The notes beneath the pieces were generated by a model. The model was not told the origin of the DNA. It searched no databases and saw only the letters and a program-made list of their open reading frames with translations. A program made the translations under genes and the position numbers. A DNA stretch of 64,000 nt from Lactonifactor sp. BIOML-A5 (GTDB taxonomy: Bacteria > Bacillota > Clostridia > Lachnospirales > Lachnospiraceae), in the NCBI RefSeq assembly GCF_009677585.1, contig NZ_WKYV01000015.1:57624-121623 (forward strand), read 5' to 3'. Shown here one piece after another: positions 1 through 7,340 of the stretch; positions within the stretch are counted from its first letter, which is position 1, and each line of letters starts with the position of its first letter.

Positions 1-83
1 TTCTTACAGAAAAAGTGCGAAAAGCCCACCCCTTTAGGTGTGGGATGGATAGCACAATATTAAAATGGATGTGTATGTATGTA

Positions 84-112
84 TTGAAATCATACACATA
101 TTATGATATAAT
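84..112 (+). promoter_or_regulatory. Promoter of tnpA (copy 1)
   Basis: TTGAAA at 84-89 and a perfect TATAAT at 107-112 are separated by 17 bp; the tnpA ATG follows at 119, so the transcript would be leaderless or nearly so, with no evident ribosome site. The -35 overlaps the 9-bp subterminal inverted repeat, so transposase bound at the left end could occlude its own promoter (inference). Confidence 0.6.
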
Positions 113-118
113 ACATAC

Positions 119-520
119 ATGGAAAATAAATATAGACATACAAACACAACTGTATCTTTGATAAACTATCATTTTGTATTTTGTCCAAGATACAGACGTA
201 AAATTTTTCTGATACCAAATGTAGAAGAACGATTTAAAGAACTGGTCAAAATTAAATGTAAGGAGTTAGAAATAGAAATAATCGCAATTGAATGTGATAA
301 AGACCACTCTCATATGTTCTTGAATTGTCCACCTACATTAAGCCCATCGGATATTATGCAACAAATAAAAGGATATACAAGTAAAATACTTAGAGAAGAA
401 TTTAATGACTTATCTAAAATGCCTAGTTTATGGACAAGAAGTTATTTTGTTTCAACGGCAGGATGTGTATGTAGTGAAACAATTAAAAAGTATGTAGAGA
501 ATCAAAAGAAAAGATATTAA
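119..520 (+). CDS. tnpA: IS200/IS605 Y1 transposase TnpA
   Basis: 133-residue single-strand DNA transposase of the HUH/Y1 family, which cuts and joins the two ends of the IS as a circular single strand using replication-fork single-stranded DNA. The HUH pair is H63-x-H65 inside DKDHSHMF, and the nucleophile is probably Y125 in the C-terminal KKYVENQ helix. Length is typical. ATG at 119 is only 7 bp from the TATAAT box. The family is clear; activity is likely because no key residue is missing. Confidence 0.93.
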   Translation: MENKYRHTNTTVSLINYHFVFCPRYRRKIFLIPNVEERFKELVKIKCKELEIEIIAIECDKDHSHMFLNCPPTLSPSDIMQQIKGYTSKILREEFNDLSKMPSLWTRSYFVSTAGCVCSETIKKYVENQKKRY

Positions 521-556
521 AAAGAGAATATTATATTAGAAAGTGAGGTGAATATT

Positions 557-2017
557 ATGGCAAACTTTATTGTTGAATTTCCATTAAAAACAGAAAAGTA
601 TCAGGAAGATATTTTAGATAATCGTTTTAAAATTGGCAGACAGATTTATAATTCTTTGGTTAATGTAACACAGAAACGTTATAAAGAAATGATTAAGACA
701 AAGAAATATCGCACTCTTCTATCTTCATTAGCTGGAAATAAGGAATCAGATAAAGAAATTTGGAAACAAATAAATGATATTCGTAAACAATATGGTATGT
801 CAGAATATTCATTTCATGAAGATGTAAAACAAATGCAGAAGCATTTTAAAGAAAATATTGATTCTTTCACTGCACAGAAAATAGCGACAGAGTTATGGAA
901 ATCTTATGATAAATTATTCTATGGAAATGGGAAGAAAGTTTATTATAAAAGATATGGTGAATTTAATTCACTAGAAGGAAAATCAAACTCTACAGGCATA
1001 CGTTTTAAAGATGATATGATTCTTTGGAATGGATTAGAAATACCAGTTATTATAGATTATGACAATTATTATGAATATCAAGCTATGCAATCTCAAATTT
1101 GTTACAACAGAATTGTGCGGAAATATGTAAGAAATAAGTATAAATACTATGTACAGATTGTTTTTAAAGGTAATCCACCTGTGAAAGTAAATACAGAAAC
1201 AGGCGAAATAAAACATTATATTGGAGATGGTGATGTTGGTTTGGATATTGGAACTCGCACTATTGCTATTTCAAGTCAATCCGATGTAAAAATATTAGAA
1301 CTTGCCGATAAAGTTCAAAACATTGAAAATCAGAAACAAAAACTTCTTAGAAAGATGGATAGGTCGAGACGAGCAACTAATCCAGATAATTATAATGAAG
1401 ATGGAACAATTAAGAAACAAGGTAATAAAAAAGTTATCTGGAATAAATCAAATCACTATATCAAATATCAAAACAAATTGAAAGAATTATATAGAAAGCA
1501 AGCAGATATAAGGAAGTGTCAACATGAATGTTTGGCTAATTATATCGTATCTCTTGGCAATAAAGTATATGTTGAAAAAATGAATTTTGCAGGACTTCAA
1601 AAACGTGCAAAGAATACTGAAAAGAATGATAAAGATAGATATAAACGCAAGAAACGTTTTGGTAAGTCTTTGGCGAATAAAGCACCATCTATGCTATTAG
1701 CTATTATAGATAGAAAACTAGGATATTATGGTGAAAAGCTTATTGAGATAAATACTTTTGAAGCAAAAGCAAGTCAGTTTAATCATTTTGATGGGACATA
1801 TATAAAGAAATCATTATCACAAAGATGGAATGATTTTAATGGAATTAAGATACAAAGAGACCTTTATTCTGCTTTCTTAATAATGAATATTAGTAATGAT
1901 TTAAAAAGTTTTGATGTTAATAAGTGTAATAAGCGATTTGAAAACTTCTATAGACTTCATAATATTGAAGTGGATAGATTAACTGGTAAGAAAAATTTAA
2001 GTAGCATAGCAATTTAG
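557..2017 (+). CDS. tnpB: TnpB-family RNA-guided nuclease (IS605 OrfB), zinc-ribbon-less variant
   Basis: 486-residue TnpB homologue. The RuvC triad is present: D230 in GLDIGTRT, E340 in YVEKMNF and D435 in QRDLYSAF. The four-cysteine zinc ribbon that normally lies between the last two motifs is absent; the equivalent stretch (FEAKASQFNHFDGTY) has no cysteines. Length is greater than the usual 360-400 residues. I chose ATG 557 because the site AAGTGAGGTG (541-550) sits 6 nt upstream; a GTG at 548 is inside that site. In related systems TnpB cuts DNA using a guide RNA read from the IS right end. Confidence 0.85.
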   Translation: MANFIVEFPLKTEKYQEDILDNRFKIGRQIYNSLVNVTQKRYKEMIKTKKYRTLLSSLAGNKESDKEIWKQINDIRKQYGMSEYSFHEDVKQMQKHFKENIDSFTAQKIATELWKSYDKLFYGNGKKVYYKRYGEFNSLEGKSNSTGIRFKDDMILWNGLEIPVIIDYDNYYEYQAMQSQICYNRIVRKYVRNKYKYYVQIVFKGNPPVKVNTETGEIKHYIGDGDVGLDIGTRTIAISSQSDVKILELADKVQNIENQKQKLLRKMDRSRRATNPDNYNEDGTIKKQGNKKVIWNKSNHYIKYQNKLKELYRKQADIRKCQHECLANYIVSLGNKVYVEKMNFAGLQKRAKNTEKNDKDRYKRKKRFGKSLANKAPSMLLAIIDRKLGYYGEKLIEINTFEAKASQFNHFDGTYIKKSLSQRWNDFNGIKIQRDLYSAFLIMNISNDLKSFDVNKCNKRFENFYRLHNIEVDRLTGKKNLSSIAI

Positions 2018-2181
2018 AATTAGAATATATAAAAGGTTTTGACATGAGCCTAATACTATCACTAATGGATACAAAGGTATCTTTGATAGTGAAAGTCTTA
2101 TAGAAATTCATTAGTCTTATATGCTTTCGAGTATATTTGGAAGTGAATGTATGTAAGAACCCAACGTGCTTTAGCCGTTGG
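2018..2181 (+). ncRNA. Possible omega-RNA / right-end RNA of IS copy 1
   Basis: The stretch between the tnpB stop and the right-end hairpin (2161-2181) is where TnpB guide RNAs are normally encoded, ending at the IS border so that flanking DNA supplies the guide. The sequence shows an inner hairpin (ACTATCA...TGATAGT, 2055-2093) and the terminal hairpin. The assignment rests on position and family knowledge; no RNA model was run. Confidence 0.35.
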
Positions 2182-2488
2182 AGTGTCAGTTTATGGTAGC
2201 CATAGATATGTTGGGAGAATAGTTTGTAGTATTGATAATGAGAAAAGATGTATTAACTTAAGCGATATATATTGTTATAAAATATCTAAGGGGTATGGAT
2301 CTGCTATGATGATAGCATTAATTAGTTATGCTAGGAGTAATAATTATACTACAATAGATGGATGGCTTTCTAGAGTTGATTATGGACATAAAGAAAGACT
2401 GTACCATTTCTATAAAAAATTTGGATTTGAAATTTCTCCCAATGATACAAAGATGGAATTTGCGGATATGAAATTATTATTAGATTGA
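2182..2488 (+). pseudogene. GNAT acetyltransferase, 3' fragment cut by the IS
   Basis: The reading frame gives a C-terminal GNAT-like half: VGRIV strand, a GYGSAM loop resembling the acetyl-CoA pyrophosphate-binding Q/R-x-x-G-x-G/A motif, a helix, and the RLYHFYKKFGFEI closing motif typical of GNATs. The N-terminal part is missing; the frame runs upstream only into IS right-end sequence, and the few bases left of the IS in this window are too short to show the other half. Probably non-functional. It ends at a bidirectional terminator. Confidence 0.6.
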
Positions 2489-2489
2489 G

Positions 2490-2528
2490 AAAAAAGACGT
2501 TAGTGATTATTCACTTTCGTCTTTTTTT
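2490..2528. terminator. Bidirectional terminator
   Basis: AAAAAAGACG (2490-2499) pairs with CGTCTTTTTT (2518-2527), with an inner TTAGTGA...TTCACT pairing; A and T runs on both sides allow termination in both directions, between the acetyltransferase fragment (+) and the XRE gene (-), whose last codons lie inside it. Confidence 0.75.
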
Positions 2529-2764
2529 CTTAAACGATAATTATACTGTAGTAGTCTTTGTTCATAGCTAAAATCAGCACAAATAATATCAGAAACATCA
2601 CATTGCAATGCATCACAAATTTTATCTATAACAGAGAATTGGATACTAGAGGTTTTCCCATTACATAAATTATTGATTGTGGATGTTGCAATGCCGGTTT
2701 GTAGTGATAGCCAGTACTGAGATTTACCTTTTTCCTTTAATGTTTCGTTTAGTATTATCTTCAT
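2507..2764 (-). CDS. XRE-family HTH transcriptional regulator
   Basis: 85-residue protein almost entirely made of a lambda-repressor-type helix-turn-helix: SQYWLSLQTGIATSTINNLCNGKTSSI with recognition helix around residues 26-36, followed by IDKICDALQCDVSDII, the typical fifth helix. It is divergent from the MazF-like gene and shares with it a region of three 16-bp repeats that overlap both promoters, so it is the obvious candidate regulator of both (inference). A good ribosome site (ATGAGGTAATTT) precedes the ATG. Confidence 0.85.
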   Translation of the reverse strand: MKIILNETLKEKGKSQYWLSLQTGIATSTINNLCNGKTSSIQFSVIDKICDALQCDVSDIICADFSYEQRLLQYNYRLRKKDESE

Positions 2765-2792
2765 TATAAATTACCTCATACTTATTTATAAT

Positions 2793-2821
2793 ATTTTAGC
2801 AGATATAATTAGTATTTGCAA
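2793..2821 (-). promoter_or_regulatory. Promoter of the XRE regulator
   Basis: On the minus strand TTGCAA (2816-2821) and TAAAAT (2793-2798) are spaced by 17 bp, reading toward the XRE gene. The -35 lies in the first of the three repeats at 2805-2852. Confidence 0.55.
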
Positions 2822-2852
2822 TAATTAGTGTTGACAATAATTAGCGTATACG
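2805..2852. repeat. Three tandem 16-bp operator-like repeats
   Basis: Units 2805-2820, 2821-2836 and 2837-2852 share the core ATAATTAG at exactly 16-bp spacing; the third runs into a perfect 12-bp palindrome AGCGTATACGCT (2843-2854). They cover the -35 of the minus promoter and the -35/spacer of the plus promoter, a classic arrangement for joint repression. Confidence 0.6.
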
Positions 2853-2859
2853 CTATAAT
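2831..2859 (+). promoter_or_regulatory. Consensus sigma-A promoter of the mazF-like gene
   Basis: Perfect TTGACA (2831-2836), 17-bp spacer, perfect TATAAT (2854-2859). Such a consensus promoter would be very strong unless repressed; the spacer carries the palindrome AGCGTATACGCT. Confidence 0.85.
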
Positions 2860-2906
2860 ATAAAAAGAAAAAGTAAAGTACACAGGAGGAGAAGGGAGGT
2901 AGCGAT

Positions 2907-3269
2907 ATGGCGGATATAAAACGAGGAGATATTTTTTATGCGGATCTAAGGCCGGTAGTTGGCAGTGAGCAAGGTGGTATCCGCCCGGTTTTAATTTTAC
3001 AAAATAACATTGGCAATAAGCGTAGTCCTACAACCATAGTTGTTACTATGACATCTAGAGTAGGTAAAAAGAAAAATATGCCTACACATATCGTCCTACG
3101 TAAAGAAGATGCCCCAGGTTTGAAAAAGGATTCGGTTATACAATGCGAATCCATGAAAACTATTGATAAAAAACGAATTAGAGATAAGATTGGAAGTATA
3201 AAAGAGGAATCTTTAGAATCAGTAATGCAAGATGTGAAAGCTGCTTGTTGCATAAGTCTTGATTTCTAA
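2907..3269 (+). CDS. MazF/PemK-family endoribonuclease toxin
   Basis: 120 residues with the standard PemK-fold order: RGDIFYADLRPVVGSEQGGIRPVLILQN at the N terminus (including the conserved R and GSEQGG loop), TTIVVTMTSR in the middle with the T/S-R active-site strand, and SVIQCESMKTIDKKRI near the end. Enzymes of this family cut mRNA at short sites. ATG 2907 follows GGAGAAGGGAGG. No MazE-like antitoxin gene lies directly upstream; the neighbours are a divergent XRE gene and an unknown 101-residue gene 19 bp downstream. The protein could be regulated by either, or be an orphan. Confidence 0.88.
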   Translation: MADIKRGDIFYADLRPVVGSEQGGIRPVLILQNNIGNKRSPTTIVVTMTSRVGKKKNMPTHIVLRKEDAPGLKKDSVIQCESMKTIDKKRIRDKIGSIKEESLESVMQDVKAACCISLDF

Positions 3270-3288
3270 ATAGTGTAAGGAGTATATA

Positions 3289-3594
3289 ATGAAAGCGACT
3301 TTTGAATATTATGATGTAGATCAAGCTATTAAAATCCTTCAAAAAATAAAAAAATCAGATAAGAAAGGAAAAAAGAGGAGAATAATTATTAGCACAATAG
3401 ATTTTGATAAAGAGATAGAGGTTAGAAAAACTGCAACACCAGATGAGGGGTGTGTACTTGTTAAAAACGCGAAAACAATAGTATTTAACGACGATCAGTT
3501 TATTCCTCACATGGAATTGTATTCCATTCTTCAGGATATAGATGATATAAGAAGATGTGGTATAATGCATGACATTATTTTATGTAGTGGATAG
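3289..3594 (+). CDS. Unknown protein following the MazF-like toxin
   Basis: 101 residues, no family recognised. It has a basic stretch (KKIKKSDKKGKKRRI, residues 20-34) then beta-rich sequence. ATG 3289 is preceded by TAAGGAGTATATA, and the gene sits 19 bp after the toxin stop, so both are probably co-transcribed. A role as antitoxin or toxin partner is possible from position alone and cannot be supported further. Confidence 0.6.
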   Translation: MKATFEYYDVDQAIKILQKIKKSDKKGKKRRIIISTIDFDKEIEVRKTATPDEGCVLVKNAKTIVFNDDQFIPHMELYSILQDIDDIRRCGIMHDIILCSG

Positions 3595-3628
3595 TTGTTG
3601 TTATTATATAAACTAACAAATAAAATCA

Positions 3629-3677
3629 GAACAAATGTTCGAAAATAATTGACAAACTTATGTTCTGGTGCTATAGT
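3629..3677 (+). promoter_or_regulatory. Promoter with two LexA (SOS) boxes
   Basis: TTGACA (3649-3654), 17-bp spacer, TATAGT (3672-3677). A perfect Firmicute-type LexA palindrome GAAC-AAAT-GTTC lies at 3629-3640, and a second, one-mismatch copy AAAC-TTAT-GTTC lies at 3654-3665 inside the spacer. LexA boxes of this form (CGAAC-N4-GTTCG) are established for Bacillus and Clostridium. Confidence 0.7.
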
Positions 3678-3683
3678 ATATTT

Positions 3684-3803
3684 CAGATAAGAAAACTGCC
3701 CATGCAAACGGTGTTGGCGCACCTCTGGGCAGTCTCATACATATTACACAAATTTATAAAATTTGTGACATAGAAACATCTAGGTAGAGTCCTATGTTTT
3801 TTA
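3684..3803 (+). ncRNA. Candidate small structured RNA under SOS control
   Basis: From the expected start near 3684 the transcript contains ACTGCCCA...TGGGCAGT (3695-3734) enclosing GGTG...CACC, then an A/T palindrome (ACAAATTT...AAATTTGT, 3748-3766), then ACATAG...CTATGT followed by six T (3768-3802), a plausible terminator. No convincing open reading frame with a ribosome site lies inside. Length about 120 nt. It matches no RNA family I know; it could also be only a leader read through into the tRNA region. Confidence 0.5.
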
Positions 3804-3898
3804 ATTATTACATAGTTTTGATTAATAAGTCAAGCATTCTTAGGTTATTCTACCATGTATTTCCAAAATATTTTTCCAACAATAAGAGAATAAACTAA
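3804..3898. other. A+T-rich spacer
   Basis: No gene, clear promoter or repeat seen between the small-RNA terminator and the tRNA. Confidence 0.4.
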
Positions 3899-3968
3899 TG
3901 AGCATTCGCCAAGGGGTAAGGCATAGGATTTTGATTCCTAAATCGTTGGTTCAAATCCAACATGCTCA
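3899..3968 (+). tRNA. tRNA-Gln (anticodon TTG)
   Basis: Seventy bases fold as a complete cloverleaf: acceptor TGAGCAT/ATGCTCA, D stem GCC/GGC, anticodon stem TAGGA/TCCTA with loop TTTTGAT (anticodon TTG), four-base variable region, T stem GTTGG/CCAAC with loop TTCAAAT. CCA is not encoded. All stems pair perfectly. It lies inside the element, away from the integrase, so it is cargo and not the attachment site in this window. Confidence 0.92.
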
Positions 3969-4188
3969 AATAGGGATACTTTGGCCTAAAGTACACAGGT
4001 TAGAGTATTCCATGGTTAACCATTGCCAAATTTTGGCCGAATTTGGTTGTAACTCGTAAACACGTTATACTATTTATTTGTTTTCTTCATTTCAAACTAG
4101 ATTCTTTGCTTTAGTGCACGCGGCCATGGACGTGAGGGGTCAAACCCTGGGAATCCTTTATAAAAAATATAGAGAGGATGATGATAAA

Positions 4189-4782
4189 TTGCAGTATGTA
4201 ATAACAAATTCTAGTAAAAAAGTATTTGTTCGATTAAGTGCAGATGGAACCCCAGAAACGCGTTCAAAAAATAATAAGCAATTATTTGAATACTCGAAAG
4301 CACAAAATATTGTCAAACATTTACCAAAGACACTAAAAAGATTTCATTTCAGAGCCGAAGCAGTTCCGGAAGTTTTACTTGAACCCCAGAAACCGACTGC
4401 TATTCAAAATGATCATTACATAGTCAACAAGGATATTACCAGATGGAAAGAAAAATTTGGTAGTTGTGGGGATGTCTTTGGTGAAGCAAAGCAAAGAGAA
4501 GGTCAGTTACTTACAGAACTGGACATAGTTGACAAAGAATTTCTTGATATTTTACATATTATTGAAATTGAAAAACCAAAGGACTTATATGGTGGATGGA
4601 AGGAGTATAAAAGGATACAAAATAATAGAGAAAAAAGAAGAATGATAAAAGATGAACTCCTCATTATAAGAAATGTAATACAAAATATCAACCCATCCTG
4701 TTTAGAAAGGGAAAGAATTCAAAAAGCAATAGATGGACTGATGAATAGAAAGTATGCTTTTAGAATTCTGGATTGTGAATAG
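4189..4782 (+). CDS. Unknown phage protein
   Basis: About 197 residues, no domain recognised; charged and mostly helical after residue 95, with an acidic/basic region suited to coiled coil. I prefer TTG 4189 (giving MQYVITN...) with AGAGAGG (4171-4177) upstream; the frame stays open back to 4078 with an ATG at 4126, but that stretch is composition-wise non-coding. It is followed 29 bp later by the sigma/DUF262 gene. Confidence 0.6.
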   Translation: MQYVITNSSKKVFVRLSADGTPETRSKNNKQLFEYSKAQNIVKHLPKTLKRFHFRAEAVPEVLLEPQKPTAIQNDHYIVNKDITRWKEKFGSCGDVFGEAKQREGQLLTELDIVDKEFLDILHIIEIEKPKDLYGGWKEYKRIQNNREKRRMIKDELLIIRNVIQNINPSCLERERIQKAIDGLMNRKYAFRILDCE

Positions 4783-4811
4783 TTTAGTGTGTGCATAAGG
4801 CAGGTGTGAAT

Positions 4812-7001
4812 ATGGGAAAACAGAAAAAGTTAAATCTGACTGATAAGCAAATTGAATTAGTGGAAAAATATCATGCAAATGATATGTACGAATTGAAAAA
4901 GATTTGTAATCCTCTAATTCATAGAAAAGGTGTATCAGACATGTACCATGATGATTTGTATGCAGTTGCATCAGATACATTGTTAGAGAGCCTGGAAAGT
5001 TATGATGATTCAAAAGAGTGTTCATTTAAAACTTTTCTTACAGGAAACATTAACAGAGCATTTTACGATTGGACTAGAGATAACAGGCGCGGGAAAAGAT
5101 GCAACGTGGAAAGAGACAGTAATGGGAGAATTAGAAGAGACAAGAAGGGTAATCCCATAATCATATCTGACATATCATTAGACGCACCTACGGATGAGGG
5201 AATTGACATAGTAGAGAGGATTGACTCTGGGTTTCAGATAGAGGACGAGCTGCCGGAGGAAATTGGGTTTTCCTTTGGAGAAAATGTAAAAGAGTACCTT
5301 AATTCTATATCGGAAGTTCAAAGAAAAATTGCCAAGTGTATTATGAACGGTTATAGGCCATCAGAAATAAGAGTGCAATTAGGATTATCAGATAAGCAAT
5401 ACACCGAACATTTGGCTGAAATGCGTTCATATGAAAAAAAACGTAAATTATATAAAGAATGCAGTTATGTGGAGGAGAAGGAAATGGACACAATGGATAC
5501 GATGATGAATGACGTAGCAGAAACATATAAAAACACCAGTTATAGCATTGACTCAATAAGCAAGCAGTTACAGAAAAAACGTATCCGGGATGACCATATT
5601 TTGCAACGTCATAGTGGTCAATGGAAGGGTTTTGCTAAAAGTGAATTAATCTCTGACATTTTACGAGGGAAGTCGCTTACTCAAATTATTATCTCAGAAG
5701 AGATTAAAAATAAAGTAAGAATGCAGTGGCTTATTGATGGAAAACAGAGGTGTACTACTTTAGATGATTATCTGCATGACGGATTTGCTATCTCTAAGAA
5801 TGTTAAGCATTATAAAATAAAATATCAAGTTCCCGTACTTAATGAAGATGGAAGTGAAAAATTAAACGAAGAAGGGTTCCCAATAACGGATTTTAAAGAA
5901 TGTGATATTCGTGGAAAGAAATTTTCAAAGCTACCAGAGGAATTGCAAGATATATTTAGAGATAGGCAACTTCCGGTGTTATATAACATGAACTGCACAA
6001 AAAAAGATATTGCAGATGACATTGCTCGGTTCAATCGCAGCAGGCCGATGACGGCAGCACAGAACGGTTGGCTTGGGTTAGATGAAAGTTTTGCAGAATT
6101 TGTTGAAAACATCGTAAAAATGCCCTTTTTTCAGCCAGAGTTTAAAGGGAGTTCGTATACAAAAGGAAATCATACTTCTAGTATAATCAGAAGGGTTGTT
6201 GTGGAAAGTATTATGGTTTCTGATTTTATCGATTCATTTGGTGATTTTGACAAGATGTGTGAATTTTTATCAGAGGAAGCAAGTGATTCTAACTTTACTG
6301 AATTTTATAGTCTTGTCGAGAGGTTAACAGTTGTTGCTGACACAAGTGTATCCAACTTGTTCAATGCAAAAGACTCATTCTTATGGTTTGGACTTTTTTC
6401 TAAATTTGCAAACTTAGGAGTGGAAGATATAAAGTTTATTGATTTTTTGGCTGCTTTTTCTAATTCAGACGAAATGCAAAAGAAAGAAATTAATGGTGAA
6501 TCTTACATAAACTTGTGTATTGATAAAAATACAGGAAAGTCAAGAAGTACAAAAGATAAGTCAATCGTAACTTCAAAAATTAAATTGTTGGAGAGTCTTA
6601 TGTATGAGTTTTTACATATAGAAGAAAAAGATTTAAATATAGAAGAAAATTTGATTACCGAAACAGATACTTATTCTATTGGGCAAATATCAGTATTGGA
6701 TTTTGTAAAAGAAAATGTAGACGAAAAGCTGGATTCAGATGACATTGAAATGTACGAGGAGAGTCTTGATGATTATACAGTAGAAATTGATGAAACAGCT
6801 AAACGGATAGTAGATAACCACATTCAATCATTTGTTGCACTAGTGGCCTATGCCTATAACAAAGAAGAAGATGATAAAGTACCTTACTGGTTAGTTGATT
6901 ATACAAATAAAGTTACGATATATAATAAGAATCAAAAAGAGAATTATTTACATATGAAGAAAGATTTTGATTCATACATACAAAAGAATGGGGTGGCATA
7001 A
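4812..7001 (+). CDS. Sigma-70-like / DUF262 (ParB-fold) fusion protein
   Basis: 729 residues in two parts. Residues 1-220 resemble a small sigma-70 factor: a region-2-like segment (DDLYAVASDTLLESLESYDDSKECSFKTFLTGNINRAF) and a region-4-like helix-turn-helix (VQRKIAKCIMNGYRPSEIRVQLGLSDKQY). Residues about 225-729 are DUF262: the signature IDGKQRCTTL corresponds to the (I/V)DGQQRLTT nucleotide-binding motif of GmrS-like proteins, followed by ARFNRSRPMTAAQ. ATG 4812 has AGGCAGG upstream. A perfect internal site, GGAGGAG (5471-5477) six bases before the in-frame ATG 5484, could produce DUF262 alone. The function of the fusion is not known to me; transcription control or nucleotide-dependent DNA cleavage are both possible. 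Confidence 0.75.
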   Translation: MGKQKKLNLTDKQIELVEKYHANDMYELKKICNPLIHRKGVSDMYHDDLYAVASDTLLESLESYDDSKECSFKTFLTGNINRAFYDWTRDNRRGKRCNVERDSNGRIRRDKKGNPIIISDISLDAPTDEGIDIVERIDSGFQIEDELPEEIGFSFGENVKEYLNSISEVQRKIAKCIMNGYRPSEIRVQLGLSDKQYTEHLAEMRSYEKKRKLYKECSYVEEKEMDTMDTMMNDVAETYKNTSYSIDSISKQLQKKRIRDDHILQRHSGQWKGFAKSELISDILRGKSLTQIIISEEIKNKVRMQWLIDGKQRCTTLDDYLHDGFAISKNVKHYKIKYQVPVLNEDGSEKLNEEGFPITDFKECDIRGKKFSKLPEELQDIFRDRQLPVLYNMNCTKKDIADDIARFNRSRPMTAAQNGWLGLDESFAEFVENIVKMPFFQPEFKGSSYTKGNHTSSIIRRVVVESIMVSDFIDSFGDFDKMCEFLSEEASDSNFTEFYSLVERLTVVADTSVSNLFNAKDSFLWFGLFSKFANLGVEDIKFIDFLAAFSNSDEMQKKEINGESYINLCIDKNTGKSRSTKDKSIVTSKIKLLESLMYEFLHIEEKDLNIEENLITETDTYSIGQISVLDFVKENVDEKLDSDDIEMYEESLDDYTVEIDETAKRIVDNHIQSFVALVAYAYNKEEDDKVPYWLVDYTNKVTIYNKNQKENYLHMKKDFDSYIQKNGVA

Positions 7002-7147
7002 TGACCAATAATCGTAAAATTGCAGAAATGCTGTTTGATGAGATACGGAAGATGGGATTTACCCCATATAATATTCAATATGGCAATGGGTATTTCATTT
7101 TTGACAGAGGACAAGATTCAGTTATTCACGAATTAGATTTGGTTTGA
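7001..7147 (+). CDS. Small protein coupled to the sigma/DUF262 gene
   Basis: 48 residues (MTNNRKIAEMLFDE...), start overlapping the previous stop as TAATG, a sign of translational coupling. Amphipathic N-terminal helix then a short beta-like segment. No family recognised. Confidence 0.6.
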   Translation: MTNNRKIAEMLFDEIRKMGFTPYNIQYGNGYFIFDRGQDSVIHELDLV

Positions 7148-7162
7148 TACAGCATATAAAGG

Positions 7163-7276
7163 ATGATGTTTTATTTTGAATCGTTGGATAGAAGTAAATG
7201 TGAGGATTGCTTATGTAGAAAATACTTGGAAAGCAAAGAAAATAAAAACGGATGCTGTTACACTGTAAAGATGTAA
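7163..7276 (+). CDS. Possible cysteine-rich mini-protein
   Basis: 37 residues with C-x2-C-x-C and a later CC pair, compatible with a small zinc site. The ribosome site (AAAGG) is close to the ATG at 7163; the next ATG at 7166 is in the same frame and better spaced. Low confidence, supported mainly by the cysteine pattern and by similar cysteine-rich mini-proteins nearby. Confidence 0.35.
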   Translation: MMFYFESLDRSKCEDCLCRKYLESKENKNGCCYTVKM

Positions 7277-7340
7277 GCCAATAAGTTAATGTCCATTTGG
7301 ATAGTATCACGATTGGGCTATAAGCCAGAAAGGAAAGTTT

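Larger units (their letters stand above)
20..2190 (+). mobile_element. IS200/IS605-type insertion sequence (tnpA + tnpB), copy 1
   Basis: Two genes in tandem, a Y1 (HUH) transposase and a TnpB, are bounded by small imperfect hairpins (left 25-44, right 2161-2181, the latter CCAACG...CGTTGG) instead of terminal inverted repeats, as is usual for this family. A further 9-bp inverted repeat (69-77 with 91-99) lies in the left end. The exact cut sites cannot be fixed without an empty-site sequence. Directly to the right lies the 3' part of an acetyltransferase gene, so the insertion appears to have broken it. Confidence 0.85.

Noticed and set aside
2936..3253. 105-codon frame antisense to the MazF-like gene
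   Set aside because: Shadow of a clear family gene on the other strand; no ribosome site or family similarity.
3973..4060. Possible second tRNA after tRNA-Gln
   Set aside because: There are tRNA-like words (GGTTAGAGT, a GTT-containing loop) but no consistent acceptor, anticodon and T stems; at best a short hairpin GGGATAC...GTATTCC.
4078..4188. Upstream extension of the 4189 gene (TTG 4078, ATG 4126)
   Set aside because: The extra residues look non-coding and there is no ribosome site before either codon; TTG 4189 has one.
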